From positions 124,001-188,000 of the forward strand of contig NZ_CP134399.1 of NCBI RefSeq assembly GCF_002968295.1: a DNA stretch of 64,000 nt. The letters run 5' to 3'. Positions 1 to 8,214 of this stretch are shown here, in pieces. Numbering within the stretch: the first letter of the stretch is position 1; each line of letters opens with the position of its first letter. This DNA comes from Mycobacterium sp. ITM-2016-00317 (GTDB lineage Bacteria; Actinomycetota; Actinomycetes; Mycobacteriales; Mycobacteriaceae). The position numbers and the translations under genes are program-made. The notes below the pieces were generated by a model. The model was not told the origin of the DNA. It made no database searches and worked only from the letters and a program-made list of their open reading frames with translations.

Positions 1-243
1 CTGATGTCGAACCTCGTCGGTTCGGGGCTGCAGCCGACGCTGAGCCCGGTGGCGGTCGGCGCGGGCGCCGGAACGGGCGCCGCGGGCGGGCTGGCGCCGA
101 TGGCCGCGGGCGGCGGGATGGGCGGCGGCGGACCGATGGGAATGCTCGGCCAGCGCGGCAAGAGCGGCGGCAACAAGCCGGGATTGAACGCGCCCGCTCC
201 GCTGGAGCACGACCTCGGCGAAGACGAAGACGACGACTGGTAG
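1..243 (+). CDS. PPE68-like protein, C-terminal end (partial)
   Basis: Only the last 80 codons lie in the window, in the frame that starts at base 1; the gene runs off the left edge. The fragment is rich in Gly, Ala and Met, with a GGMGGGGPMGMLGQ stretch, and ends in a strongly acidic EDEDDDW tail. Low-complexity Gly-rich tails are typical of PPE proteins. The position directly upstream of esxB is that of PPE68, an ESX-1 substrate normally paired with PE35. The identification rests mainly on this position, because the conserved PPE domain is outside the window. Confidence 0.75.
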   Translation: MMSNLVGSGLQPTLSPVAVGAGAGTGAAGGLAPMAAGGGMGGGGPMGMLGQRGKSGGNKPGLNAPAPLEHDLGEDEDDDW

Positions 244-283
244 TCGTCCACCACAGACTTACCGGCCACCTGGGTCGGGAGGG

Positions 284-300
284 CTCGCCCGACGGGCGAG
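284..300 (+). promoter_or_regulatory. hairpin in the leader upstream of esxB
   Basis: CTCGCCC (284-290) and GGGCGAG (294-300) are perfect inverted arms around the trinucleotide gac. The hairpin lies between the PPE68 stop and the purine-rich ribosome site of esxB. No U tract follows. It could mark an mRNA processing or stabilisation point, or weaken read-through from PPE68. The function is inferred. Confidence 0.5.
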
Positions 301-346
301 AGCACAGGGGAAACCGAAAAGCCGGTAACAGAGGGAAGGTCAGCAC

Positions 347-655
347 ATGGCACTTGAGGCAGATGTTGCGTCGTTAGCCACAGAGGCGGGGACATTCGAC
401 AGGATCGCGGGCGAGCTCACCGCCGTTCGCGGGCAGGTCGAGTCGACTGCTGCAGCTCTCGCAGTCAACATGGACACCCCGGATGCGGGCAGGGCGGCGC
501 AGGCCGCGTTGCTGCGCTACCAGGAGGCCTCCGATCAGCAGATCCGTCTGCTCACGGACATCTCGCAGAACATCCAGATCAGCGGCACCAAGTACGAAGC
601 CACCGACGCCGACAACTCCTCGCGCGTTGCGGCCTCGATGAGCAACGTCCTGTAG
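347..655 (+). CDS. esxB: EsxB (CFP-10-like) WXG100-family ESX-1 substrate
   Basis: This 102-residue protein is of WXG100 size and lies directly before esxA. It aligns by eye with CFP-10 over VESTAAALA and AAQAALLRYQEA. The turn that carries WXG in most family members reads NMDTPDAG around residues 41-48, so the tryptophan is absent; I recall the M. smegmatis protein also lacking it. The C-terminal secretion motif YxxxD is present (Y83-D87). EsxB forms a 1:1 helical-hairpin heterodimer with EsxA, and its C-terminus is the signal read by the EccC ATPase. The ATG is preceded by a GGAAGG ribosome site. Confidence 0.95.
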   Translation: MALEADVASLATEAGTFDRIAGELTAVRGQVESTAAALAVNMDTPDAGRAAQAALLRYQEASDQQIRLLTDISQNIQISGTKYEATDADNSSRVAASMSNVL

Positions 656-685
656 ACCACACCCACAAACTCAAGGAGAACCATT

Positions 686-982
686 GTGACTAGCGGAGGC
701 TCGATCAACTACAACTTCGCCGGCATCGAAGCCGATTCCGGTGAGATCAGCGCGGCCGTGGGCAAGGTCAACGGCCTGCTCGCCGAGGGGCAGGGCGCGT
801 TGAACCGGCTGCAAGGCACCTGGCGTGGCGACGGCGCGATGTCCTACGAGGCCGTGCAGCAGCGCTGGAACCAGAACTCCGAAGAACTGAACCTGGCCCT
901 GCAGAGCCTGGCGCACGCAGTGCGCGACTCCGGTGTCGACATGGGCGGCACCGAGCAGACCGTGACGGGAATGTTCACTTAA
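686..982 (+). CDS. esxA: EsxA (ESAT-6-like) WXG100-family ESX-1 substrate
   Basis: This 98-residue protein carries the canonical WXG turn (W46-R47-G48) and ends in TEQTVTGMFT, close to the ESAT-6 ending. It starts with GTG; the AAGGAG at 673-678 is well spaced for that start. The gene follows esxB after 30 bases, so the two are cotranscribed and the products pair in the cytosol before export through ESX-1. In pathogens EsxA is linked to membrane damage; in fast growers ESX-1 is linked to DNA transfer. No lesion is visible. Confidence 0.97.
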   Translation: MTSGGSINYNFAGIEADSGEISAAVGKVNGLLAEGQGALNRLQGTWRGDGAMSYEAVQQRWNQNSEELNLALQSLAHAVRDSGVDMGGTEQTVTGMFT

Positions 983-996
983 TCGCTGCGCAACGC

Positions 997-1034
997 CGGT
1001 GGGCGACCGGCCCCCGGGCCGTGATCGCCCACCG
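997..1034 (+). promoter_or_regulatory. strong stem-loop between esxA and espI
   Basis: Ten-base arms CGGTGGGCGA (997-1006) and TCGCCCACCG (1025-1034) are exact inverted repeats. The 18-base loop contains further GC pairing (GGCC...GGCC). It starts 14 bases after the esxA stop and ends 43 bases before the espI start. Likely roles are partial terminator or 3' stabiliser of the esxBA message. No U run follows, so a simple intrinsic terminator is not proven. Confidence 0.6.
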
Positions 1035-1077
1035 CGTGCACGGCCCGCCTCATCCCAGAACCCTTTGAGAGGTACAC

Positions 1078-2448
1078 ATGTCGGCCGACTATGACCGGCT
1101 CTTCCACTCCCCGGATGCCGTCCGACCGGCCGACGAGGAACCCGGGCGCGACGCCGCTGTCCCCCCGGGGAATGCACCCAACGGCGACGCCACCCCGCCG
1201 CCGATGCCGGCGGCGGCTCCGCGTACCCAGACCGCGCAGGCGCCACCGTCCTGGCAGACCGAGGTGATGAGCCAGGTCAGCGACGTGCAACCGCCTCCGC
1301 AGGCGACCCCCCAACAGCGCGTTCCCAACAACGGGATGATGCGGGCTCCGCAGTCGGCACCGCACACCGGTGCCCGCCACGAGCAGCGCCCGATGCCGGC
1401 GCCCGCGCAGCGTCCGGCCCCGGCCCCGGCCCCGTCGCCGTCGCCGTCGCAGTTCTACGGCGAGAACACCGACCCGCGACACGCGGCGGCGCCGACGTCG
1501 GCTGCCGCGATGGGCAACCACCGGGCGATCGACGCCCTGTCCCATGTCGGGGTGCGGTCCGCGATCAAGATGCCGTCCCAACGGGGTTGGCGGCACTGGC
1601 TTTACGTGATGACCCGGATCAACCTCGGTCTGTCGCCGGACGAACTCTACGAACTCGACCTGCACACCAGGATCCGGCGCAACGCCCGCGACTCCTACCA
1701 CATCGGTGTCTTCGGCCTCAAAGGCGGCGTCGGCAAGACCGCGGTGACGGTCGCGCTGGGATCGGCGCTGTCCGACATCCGCGGAGACCGGATTCTGGCC
1801 ATCGATGCCGACCCGGACGGCGGCAACCTCGCCGATCGCGCCGGCCGCCAGTCGGCGGCGACCATCGCGGACCTGCTGTCGGACAAAGAGCTGAAGCGCT
1901 ACAACGATATTCGCGCCTACACGAGTATGAACTCCGCGAACCTGGAGGTGCTGTCCTCCGACGAGTACAGCGCGGCCCGGCGTGAGTTCAACGACGAGGA
2001 CTGGCGTGCCGCGACCGAGATCGTCTCGCGCTACTACAACCTCGTTCTCGCCGACTGCGGCGCCGGGCTGTTCCAGCCGGGCGCGCGCGGTGTGCTGTCC
2101 ACGGTGTCGGGCCTGGTGATCGTGGCGAGCGCGTCGATCGACGGCGCGCGCCAGGCCGCGATCACGATGGACTGGTTGCGCCAGAACGGATATCAGGATC
2201 TGCTCGGCCGGTCATGCGTGGTGATCAACCACGTGACCCCGGCCAAGCCGAACATCGACGTCGAGGACCTCGTGCAGCAGTTCGAGCGGCACGTGTCACC
2301 GGGCCGGGTGATCGTGTTGCCGCACGACAAGCACATCGCGTCGGGCACCGAGATCCAGCTCGGGCTGCTCGGCAAGACCTTCCACCGCAGGATCGTCGAG
2401 CTCGCCGCGGCGCTGTCCGACGACTTCGACAGGCTCGAGCGGCGTTGA
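1078..2448 (+). CDS. espI: EspI-like ESX-1 protein with MinD/ParA-type ATPase domain
   Basis: 456 residues. The N-terminal part (about 1-150) is proline- and alanine-rich and probably disordered. The C-terminal part is a SIMIBI/ParA-like P-loop domain with a deviant Walker A, GLKGGVGKT, near residue 215, followed by a LAIDADPDGGNLADRAG switch region. Its place between esxA and eccD1 matches Rv3876 (EspI), which is longer (about 666 residues), mainly in the proline-rich part. EspI has been reported to lower ESX-1 secretion when ATP is low. The ATG follows a GAGAGG ribosome site. The stop overlaps the start chosen for eccD1. Confidence 0.9.
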   Translation: MSADYDRLFHSPDAVRPADEEPGRDAAVPPGNAPNGDATPPPMPAAAPRTQTAQAPPSWQTEVMSQVSDVQPPPQATPQQRVPNNGMMRAPQSAPHTGARHEQRPMPAPAQRPAPAPAPSPSPSQFYGENTDPRHAAAPTSAAAMGNHRAIDALSHVGVRSAIKMPSQRGWRHWLYVMTRINLGLSPDELYELDLHTRIRRNARDSYHIGVFGLKGGVGKTAVTVALGSALSDIRGDRILAIDADPDGGNLADRAGRQSAATIADLLSDKELKRYNDIRAYTSMNSANLEVLSSDEYSAARREFNDEDWRAATEIVSRYYNLVLADCGAGLFQPGARGVLSTVSGLVIVASASIDGARQAAITMDWLRQNGYQDLLGRSCVVINHVTPAKPNIDVEDLVQQFERHVSPGRVIVLPHDKHIASGTEIQLGLLGKTFHRRIVELAAALSDDFDRLERR

Positions 2449-3971
2449 CCGCAACGGTAGCCCCTGCGACGTCGTCGGGCACCGCCCCGGGGCGCCCGTC
2501 GACCACCCGTGTCACGATCCTGACCGGCCGGCGGATGACCGATCTGGTGCTGCCCTCGGCCGCACCGATCGAGACCTACGTCGACGAGTCGGTGTCGGTG
2601 CTGGCCGACATCCTCGCCGACACGCCTCAGGATGTGTTGGCCGGCTTCGACTTCAAGGCCCAGGGCGTATGGTCGTTCGCGCGGCCGGGGGCGCCGCCGA
2701 TCAAGCTGACCGACTCCCTCGATGACGCTGGCGTGGTCGACGGATCGCTGCTGACCGTCGTATCGGTGAGCCGCACCGAGCGGTACCGGCCACTGGTCGA
2801 GGACGTGATCGACGCGATCGCGGTGCTCGACGAGACCCCCGAGTTCGACCGGGGCGCGCTGTACCGGTTCGTCGGCCTCGCGCTGCCGTTGACCGCCGCG
2901 ATGATCACCGTGGTGGCGGTGCTGTCCTGGGCGTCGACCGGCCGCGACTGGTGGTGGGCGGTGGCGCTCGGGGTGCTGGGCATCGTGCTGATGGGCGCGA
3001 GCACGCTGGCGCAGAAGCGGTTCGACAACGTGAACATGGCCGAGAGCCTGCTGGTGGCGTCGATCGTCACCCTCACGGGGGCCGTGGTGTTGGCGGTACC
3101 GCTGCCGGAGGGAGTGACTTCCCTGGGGGCGCCGCAGGTCGCCGGCGCTGCCGCGCTGGTGTTGTTGCTGGTGCTGGGCACCCGTGGCGGTCCGCGTCGG
3201 CGGGCGGAGGTCGCGGCGTTCCTCGCGGTCGTCGCACTGGCGTTGACGATCGCCGCCGCCGCGTTCGGCTACGGCTGGAACGACTGGGTTCCGCCGGGGG
3301 CCATCGCTTTCGGGCTGATCGTGGTGACCAACGCGGCGAAGCTGACGGTGGCCGTGGCGCGGATCGCGCTGCCGCCGATCCCGGCGCCGGGGGAGACGGT
3401 GACCAACGACGAGCTGCTGGATCCGGTGACGACCATCGATGCCTCGGAGGAATCCGAGACATGGCAGGCGATCATCGCGTCGGTGCCCAGTTCGGCGGCC
3501 CGGCTCACCGAGCGCAGCCGCCTGGCCAAGCGCTTGCTGATCGGGTTCCTCAGCGCGGGCGCCCTGATCCTGGCGGTCGGCTCGGTCGCCGTGATCGTGC
3601 AGGGCCATTTCTTCGTGCACAGCATGGTCGTCGCCGGGCTGGTGACGATGCTGTGTGGCTTCCGGTCGCGGCTCTACGCCGAGCGATGGTGTGCGTGGGC
3701 GCTGATGGCGGCGGCGGTGGCGATCCCGACGGGGATCACGGTGCGACTGTGCCTCTGGTACCCCGACAAGGCTGGGCTGCTGCTGGCCGGGTACACGGCG
3801 CTGGCGCTGGTGGCGATGATCATCGTCGGTGCCAGTGACGGTGTGCGCAGGATCTCGCCGGTGACGAAGCGGATCCTCGAGTTGTTGGACGGGGCGACCA
3901 TCGCCGCGGTGATCCCGATGCTGCTGTGGATCGCCGGGGTGTACGACGTGCTGCGAAACCTACGGTTCTAG
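2445..3971 (+). CDS. eccD1: EccD1, multi-spanning ESX-1 membrane channel component
   Basis: EccD is the most hydrophobic part of the type VII secretion complex: an N-terminal ubiquitin-like domain followed by about eleven membrane helices. Residues 1-110 here contain the conserved TRVTILTGRRMTDLVLP start of the ubiquitin-like part. The rest is a series of hydrophobic segments ending in LLWIAGVYDVLRNLRF, very close to the M. tuberculosis EccD1 ending. A TTG start at 2445, overlapping the espI stop, gives 508 residues against 511 in Rv3877. No upstream ATG or GTG fits, and the ATG at 2535 would cut into the conserved domain. Confidence 0.95.
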   Translation: MTATVAPATSSGTAPGRPSTTRVTILTGRRMTDLVLPSAAPIETYVDESVSVLADILADTPQDVLAGFDFKAQGVWSFARPGAPPIKLTDSLDDAGVVDGSLLTVVSVSRTERYRPLVEDVIDAIAVLDETPEFDRGALYRFVGLALPLTAAMITVVAVLSWASTGRDWWWAVALGVLGIVLMGASTLAQKRFDNVNMAESLLVASIVTLTGAVVLAVPLPEGVTSLGAPQVAGAAALVLLLVLGTRGGPRRRAEVAAFLAVVALALTIAAAAFGYGWNDWVPPGAIAFGLIVVTNAAKLTVAVARIALPPIPAPGETVTNDELLDPVTTIDASEESETWQAIIASVPSSAARLTERSRLAKRLLIGFLSAGALILAVGSVAVIVQGHFFVHSMVVAGLVTMLCGFRSRLYAERWCAWALMAAAVAIPTGITVRLCLWYPDKAGLLLAGYTALALVAMIIVGASDGVRRISPVTKRILELLDGATIAAVIPMLLWIAGVYDVLRNLRF

Positions 3972-3979
3972 GACGCGAT

Positions 3980-4687
3980 ATGACGACAGGCGGCACCCCT
4001 CCACCGCTCTCGGTTGATCCCGAGGCGCTCAGCGCGGCCGGTAACGCGCTGTCGAGTTCGGCGGAGCAACTGCCGGAGGCGCCGGACCCGTTCATGCCGG
4101 TCGGGGCGGACCCGTTGTCGGCGGCGATCATCGGACAGATTCCGGCGATCGAGACGCCGATCATGACCCAGCTGCCATTCATCAAGGCGCAGGCGACGAC
4201 CACCGCGGAGAACGTGGTCAACGCCGCCCAGGCGTATGCGGCCACCGACGCCCGCAACGGTGCCAACATCACTCAGCAGATGCAGAACGTTCCGGAGGCG
4301 CCCGCAACGGGTTCCGGCGGCGCGGGCCCGGCCTCGGCCGTCGGCGGCGCCGGCTCGGCGGGACAGACGATGAGCTCACCCATGCAGATGGTGGGGCAGA
4401 TGGCGCAGATGCCGATGCAGGCGATGGGAGCGGTGGCCGCAGTGCCGCAGGGTGTCATGCAGGGCGCCCAGCAGGCCGGGCAACAGGTGCAGCAGATGGT
4501 GGGTCAGTTCAGTCAGGGCGACGGCGAGCACACCGGCACGGTCGATGGCGCACCGATATCGGAGGGTGCCGCCGCGGCGGAGCCTGATGCCGAGCGTGCG
4601 CCGGAGGCCACCGAGAAGTCCGACGAGGGCGACGAACGTCACGGCCGTCATCGTGCCGCGGAACAGGACGACAGGATCGATCTATGA
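3980..4687 (+). CDS. espJ: EspJ-like ESX-1 secretion-associated protein
   Basis: 235 residues. The first 120 residues look like a helical PE/WXG-related secretion domain (VDPEALSAAGNALSSSAEQLP; YAATDARNGANI). A Gly/Ala/Gln/Met-rich linker and an acidic charged tail follow. Position immediately after eccD1 and overall composition match Rv3878 (EspJ). The YAATD sequence fits the YxxxD export motif. The last four bases overlap the next gene (ATGA), so the two are probably translated together. It begins the variable part of the ESX-1 locus. No enzymatic domain is seen. Confidence 0.8.
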   Translation: MTTGGTPPPLSVDPEALSAAGNALSSSAEQLPEAPDPFMPVGADPLSAAIIGQIPAIETPIMTQLPFIKAQATTTAENVVNAAQAYAATDARNGANITQQMQNVPEAPATGSGGAGPASAVGGAGSAGQTMSSPMQMVGQMAQMPMQAMGAVAAVPQGVMQGAQQAGQQVQQMVGQFSQGDGEHTGTVDGAPISEGAAAAEPDAERAPEATEKSDEGDERHGRHRAAEQDDRIDL

Positions 4688-4995
4688 CCGCTCCACTCGA
4701 AGTCGACACCAGCGTGCTGCGTCGGGTGGGCGGCGACTTCGCCTGTGCCGGCGACCAGATGGCGGGCATGCAGGCAGACGCCCCGCTGGGCGACGCCGCT
4801 GCCGGTGTGCCGCAGTCGCAGACCGCCGCGGCATGTCGCGCGGCGCAGACCACCATCGCCGACGAGATGACCAGGGCTGCCGGCGAAGCGCGCACCTACG
4901 GCGCGGATCTGCGCAGTGCGGCCGACAGGTACGACGTCACCGACGAGGCATCCGGCGCGACCCTCGACGGGGTCGACATCCCGGTGCCTCGGTGA
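4684..4995 (+). CDS. small EspC/EspF-like ESX-1 secretion-associated protein
   Basis: This 103-residue protein is predicted to be largely helical (LEVDTSVLRRVGGDFACAGDQM...). It carries a YxxxD/E-type export motif near its end (Y83-D87-E88) but no WXG. Size and pattern fit the EspC-like / DUF2580 group of type VII secretion targets, which are usually cotranscribed with a larger Esp partner. Here the ATG overlaps the espJ stop, so EspJ may be that partner. The gene converges on the minus-strand gene that ends at 4996. M. tuberculosis has no gene that I recall at this exact place. Confidence 0.65.
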   Translation: MTAPLEVDTSVLRRVGGDFACAGDQMAGMQADAPLGDAAAGVPQSQTAAACRAAQTTIADEMTRAAGEARTYGADLRSAADRYDVTDEASGATLDGVDIPVPR

Positions 4996-6015
4996 CTACC
5001 TCCTGACAGCTCGGCAGGCGTGGTCGGTCAGGGATTGCAACCGTGAAGCAGCGTCGTCGAGATGGGTGTCCGGCAGACCGTAGCTCGGGAGCGCCAGGGC
5101 GAAGGCGCGCCGGTAGTGAGACGACAGGGCGGCGAAGTCGGCGGCGATCAGATTGCCGCTGAGCAACCCGAGTAGCTGAGCTTGATCGGCGTTCTGCTGC
5201 ATGATGCGGGCGGTCTTGTCGCCGAGTTCACGTAGCTCCGGAGGACGCTGCGAGGCAGGCACATTCGGGTCGTGCCGGTCACGCCATTCGCGGGTCTGCG
5301 CGTCGTAGTCGATCACCATCGCGGTCCATTCGTCGCAGAAGGCCGAAGGGCCGGCGATGAATCGGGGCGGCCGGTCCGGGTCGGCCAGCGGGCCTTCCGG
5401 AACCGGGGGAGGACCTGGCAAGACCAGGCCAGAACGATCGGCTGCCGCCCCGAAATCGATTGCGGCGCAGATCGACCGGATCGCGTCAGCGGCACTGGTC
5501 GCGGTCAGCGCCAACTGGTCTGCCGCGGGGCGGTAGTCATCGACGGCGTCGGCGTAGGCGTGCCAGTAGGCGATGGACTGTTCGTACAGCTCGCGCATGA
5601 CGCGGTGGGGGGTCTGCTTGGCCAGGGGAACAGTCCTGTCCGCGGCCTCTCGCATCGCGGCGGCGACCGCCTGGAACTGCCGGCGCTGCTCCGGTGTCCA
5701 CTCGCTGCCGGGAATCGCGGCGTCACGCCGGTGCCAGCCGTTGCCGAGTTCGGTGTTCAGCGCGGCGGTGACCCGTTCCCATTCCGGGCAGGTGGGTTCC
5801 TCGGTGACGATGGAGACCGGGTCTTCGTCCCGTGCGCTCGCGAACTCGGCGGCGTCGACCGTCGGGCCAGGCGGAGGTGCCGGTGCTGCAGGCGGGGGCG
5901 GTGGGGCGGAATCGCGATCCGAGATCCACAGTGTCGCGACCACGAGGCCGACGATTGCGAGGAGGGCGCCTGCCAGGAGTACTGGGTTGAGACGTCTCGG
6001 CTGAGTCATCTCCAC
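4996..6015 (-). CDS. membrane-anchored protein of unknown function, ESX-1 variable cassette (paralogue A)
   Basis: 339 residues. One N-terminal membrane helix (about residues 12-32, LLAGALLAIVGLVVATLWI) is followed by a Pro-rich spacer, so the bulk should lie outside the cytosol. Four cysteine sites are shared with the protein at 8214-9182 (TCPEWE, SICAAI, AFCDEW, HACRAV), as is the motif TPHRVMRELYEQSIAYW. The four cysteines suggest two disulfides. It is the last gene of the minus-strand run, 9 bases after espK. The first start is GTG at 6015; an ATG at 6009 is also possible. No known domain is recognised. A role in ESX-1 or its mating-identity function is inferred from position only. Confidence 0.8.
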   Translation of the reverse strand: MEMTQPRRLNPVLLAGALLAIVGLVVATLWISDRDSAPPPPPAAPAPPPGPTVDAAEFASARDEDPVSIVTEEPTCPEWERVTAALNTELGNGWHRRDAAIPGSEWTPEQRRQFQAVAAAMREAADRTVPLAKQTPHRVMRELYEQSIAYWHAYADAVDDYRPAADQLALTATSAADAIRSICAAIDFGAAADRSGLVLPGPPPVPEGPLADPDRPPRFIAGPSAFCDEWTAMVIDYDAQTREWRDRHDPNVPASQRPPELRELGDKTARIMQQNADQAQLLGLLSGNLIAADFAALSSHYRRAFALALPSYGLPDTHLDDAASRLQSLTDHACRAVRR

Positions 6016-6024
6016 CGACGGTAC

Positions 6025-8214
6025 CTACACGGGGGAATCGGCGCCGACGGCGTCGGCGATGAGGACTTCGAGGTGCTGCCAGTACACCCAGTTGGCGATG
6101 GCCCGGCGTTGATCCGCCGGCTCAGGTGAGGTGTGGGCGTGGTAGAGCGCGAGCTCCTGAGCATGGGCGGCGTAGGCGATGAACGCTTTCAGGTGAGGGA
6201 CGCTGCGCTGGGGGTTGGTGCTCATGAGCGGTTTGGCCACTTCGAACCACAGCCGTGCGGTGTCGTCGGCGGGGGCTGCGATGTCGGTGCCGGCTGGTGG
6301 CAGCAGGTCGTTGAGGCCGAAATCGCTGACAGCGCTGAGTTGTTGTGCCGCAGCCGGTGAGATCACTTCCAGGCGGCTGCGGCCGTGTGTCAGGCCGGTG
6401 TCAGGAATGTCGTCCTGGGTCAGGATGATCTTGGCGACGCCGGGATCGAAGTTGGCGAACTGATCTTCGGTGGCGACGATCGCGCGCAGCTGGTGGTTGT
6501 GATGGTGGGCCCAGCTCTGCACAGCCAAGATCGGGTAGGTGGCCCATTGTGCGCGTTCGGCGGCGGGGATCGATTCGTCGGCGGTGGCCATCCGTACCTG
6601 ATCAGGCAGGTGGACTCCCTCGGGGATGTAGGCCAGCCCGTAGCTGTTGGCGACGACGATCGTGCCGTCGGTGGTGACGCCGGTGACCCAGTAGAAGCCG
6701 AAATCCATGACGCCGACATTGAGTGCTGCGCCGACGTGGCGGGCCTGCTGCAGCGGGTCGCTGCCGTTGGTCTTGCGGCGCAGAGCCGCTGCGGTGGATG
6801 CGGACGCGATCGCGTCCCGTTCGGCGCGGGCTGCGGACACCGGAATCGGCGCGGCTGCGGTGGCGTTGGTGTTCGCGGTCGACATGGGCGCGACTCCCGG
6901 GCCCAGGCCGGCCGCAGCGGCGCCGGGAGCGGCTGGCGGAGGCGGTGCGGGCGGGGCAGGGGTGGTCGGCGGAGCGAGCGGAACCGGGGGTGCTGCCGGT
7001 GGACCGCTCGACGCGGGCGGGCCAACGGGTGCGGGTCCTGCCGAGCCACCGCCGGAAACGCCTGCGCCGCCAGCGGCCGCGCCGCTCGAAGGTGAAGCGG
7101 CTGCGGCCGGTTGGCTGCTGGGTGGAGGCGTTGGCGCCGGCGCCTGGGCGGGGGCGGGGGCGGACGAGGCGAGTGGGGGCGCCTGGTTGGTGAACGACTG
7201 CATCGGTGTGGCCCTTGAGGCTTTCGCCGCCTCGGCCGGCGCGGTTGCGCTGGCCGGCTGACCGGCAGCCGCCCCGGTGGGGGATGCGGTGCCTGTTGTC
7301 GGTGAGCCGGAGGCGGAAGACGGGCTGGCTGTGGACGATGCCGACGGGGAGCTTGGGCTGCCGGAAGAGGGACTTGAGGCGCCTAGCGGGCTGGACGGCG
7401 AGGAGGGGCTTGAGGGGGAGCTGGGGCTGGCGACGGTGCTCGCGACGGTGCTCGCGCCTCCGGGTCCGCGACCATCGGCCACTGGAGCTGCTGACGCAGA
7501 GGATTCGGTCGGCGAAAGATACGGCGCCGGATCACCTCCTCGACCGCCTGCAATTCTCTGGGCGGGCGGGACCGCGTCCGGTCTGGGCACGTAAGCGCGG
7601 GGATCCGCGCCCCCGGCGTTCGAGCTTGCAAACATCTGAATTGGAGTATGTGGCGCTGGCGTTTGGGTGGGTGACGGCGGACTTGGTGGTGCCGGGATCG
7701 AAGCCGGTGGGGCAGTGTAATGAGAGAAGTCCGCAACGTTCGTAATTCCACCGCTGACAGCAGTGCTATTAACGGAGTTTTGCCAAGCTACGTACATCTT
7801 GATAAGCACGTTCTTTGTCGCTTCGGAGTAATCAGGTGACGCGAGTAGCTCCTGGATTACGGTCTGCGCCATCGCCAGGTTGCCGTTGACTTGAATCTTG
7901 ACGCTTTGTATATGGCTGGCAACCATGGCGTAGTAGCTATACGCCTTTGCGCAATGGTCTTTGAGAGCGCTCATAGCTGCGACACGTTGCTGCGAAGCTG
8001 ACTCTCCGGCGGACGCCGCACTTCCAGACCAAATACCCTCGTCGAAGATGTGGACATTCTGCTGCTGCCAGGCGGTCGCAACAGCGTGTACGCCATTGCG
8101 GATACGCAGCATTTCTTGTGCACGCGCATGAAGGAGGTCTTCGTCGAGATCCGGCCACCCTGATGGCTCCGTCATCTCGTCGATGAACAGTCCTGCAATC
8201 TTTTCGATGCCCAT
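6025..8214 (-). CDS. espK: EspK-like ESX-1 secretion-associated protein
   Basis: 729 residues, the same length as Rv3879c (EspK). Residues 1-165 form a helical domain resembling the WXG100/PPE secretion fold (IWSGSAASAGES is the WXG-like turn). About 165-460 is Pro/Ser/Ala-rich low complexity with SSPSSPSSPSSP runs. The C-terminal 270 residues form a folded domain (VGVMDFGFYWVTGV onward). EspK acts as an accessory factor for EspB in M. marinum and M. tuberculosis. The ATG at 8214 overlaps the TGA of the upstream gene (TGATG). GC content falls sharply in the first third of the gene, counted as 58 of 120 bases at 7741-7860 against 45 of 60 at 7081-7140, which suggests a mosaic origin. Confidence 0.88.
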   Translation of the reverse strand: MGIEKIAGLFIDEMTEPSGWPDLDEDLLHARAQEMLRIRNGVHAVATAWQQQNVHIFDEGIWSGSAASAGESASQQRVAAMSALKDHCAKAYSYYAMVASHIQSVKIQVNGNLAMAQTVIQELLASPDYSEATKNVLIKMYVAWQNSVNSTAVSGGITNVADFSHYTAPPASIPAPPSPPSPTQTPAPHTPIQMFASSNAGGADPRAYVPRPDAVPPAQRIAGGRGGDPAPYLSPTESSASAAPVADGRGPGGASTVASTVASPSSPSSPSSPSSPLGASSPSSGSPSSPSASSTASPSSASGSPTTGTASPTGAAAGQPASATAPAEAAKASRATPMQSFTNQAPPLASSAPAPAQAPAPTPPPSSQPAAAASPSSGAAAGGAGVSGGGSAGPAPVGPPASSGPPAAPPVPLAPPTTPAPPAPPPPAAPGAAAAGLGPGVAPMSTANTNATAAAPIPVSAARAERDAIASASTAAALRRKTNGSDPLQQARHVGAALNVGVMDFGFYWVTGVTTDGTIVVANSYGLAYIPEGVHLPDQVRMATADESIPAAERAQWATYPILAVQSWAHHHNHQLRAIVATEDQFANFDPGVAKIILTQDDIPDTGLTHGRSRLEVISPAAAQQLSAVSDFGLNDLLPPAGTDIAAPADDTARLWFEVAKPLMSTNPQRSVPHLKAFIAYAAHAQELALYHAHTSPEPADQRRAIANWVYWQHLEVLIADAVGADSPV

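Noticed and set aside
2193..3620. 475-codon minus-strand frame opposite eccD1
   Set aside because: High-GC antisense shadow with Arg/His/Gln-rich composition and no recognisable domain.
7431..7454. 12-base tandem duplication in espK
   Set aside because: It is part of the Ser/Pro/Ala low-complexity coding region, where such duplications are expected.
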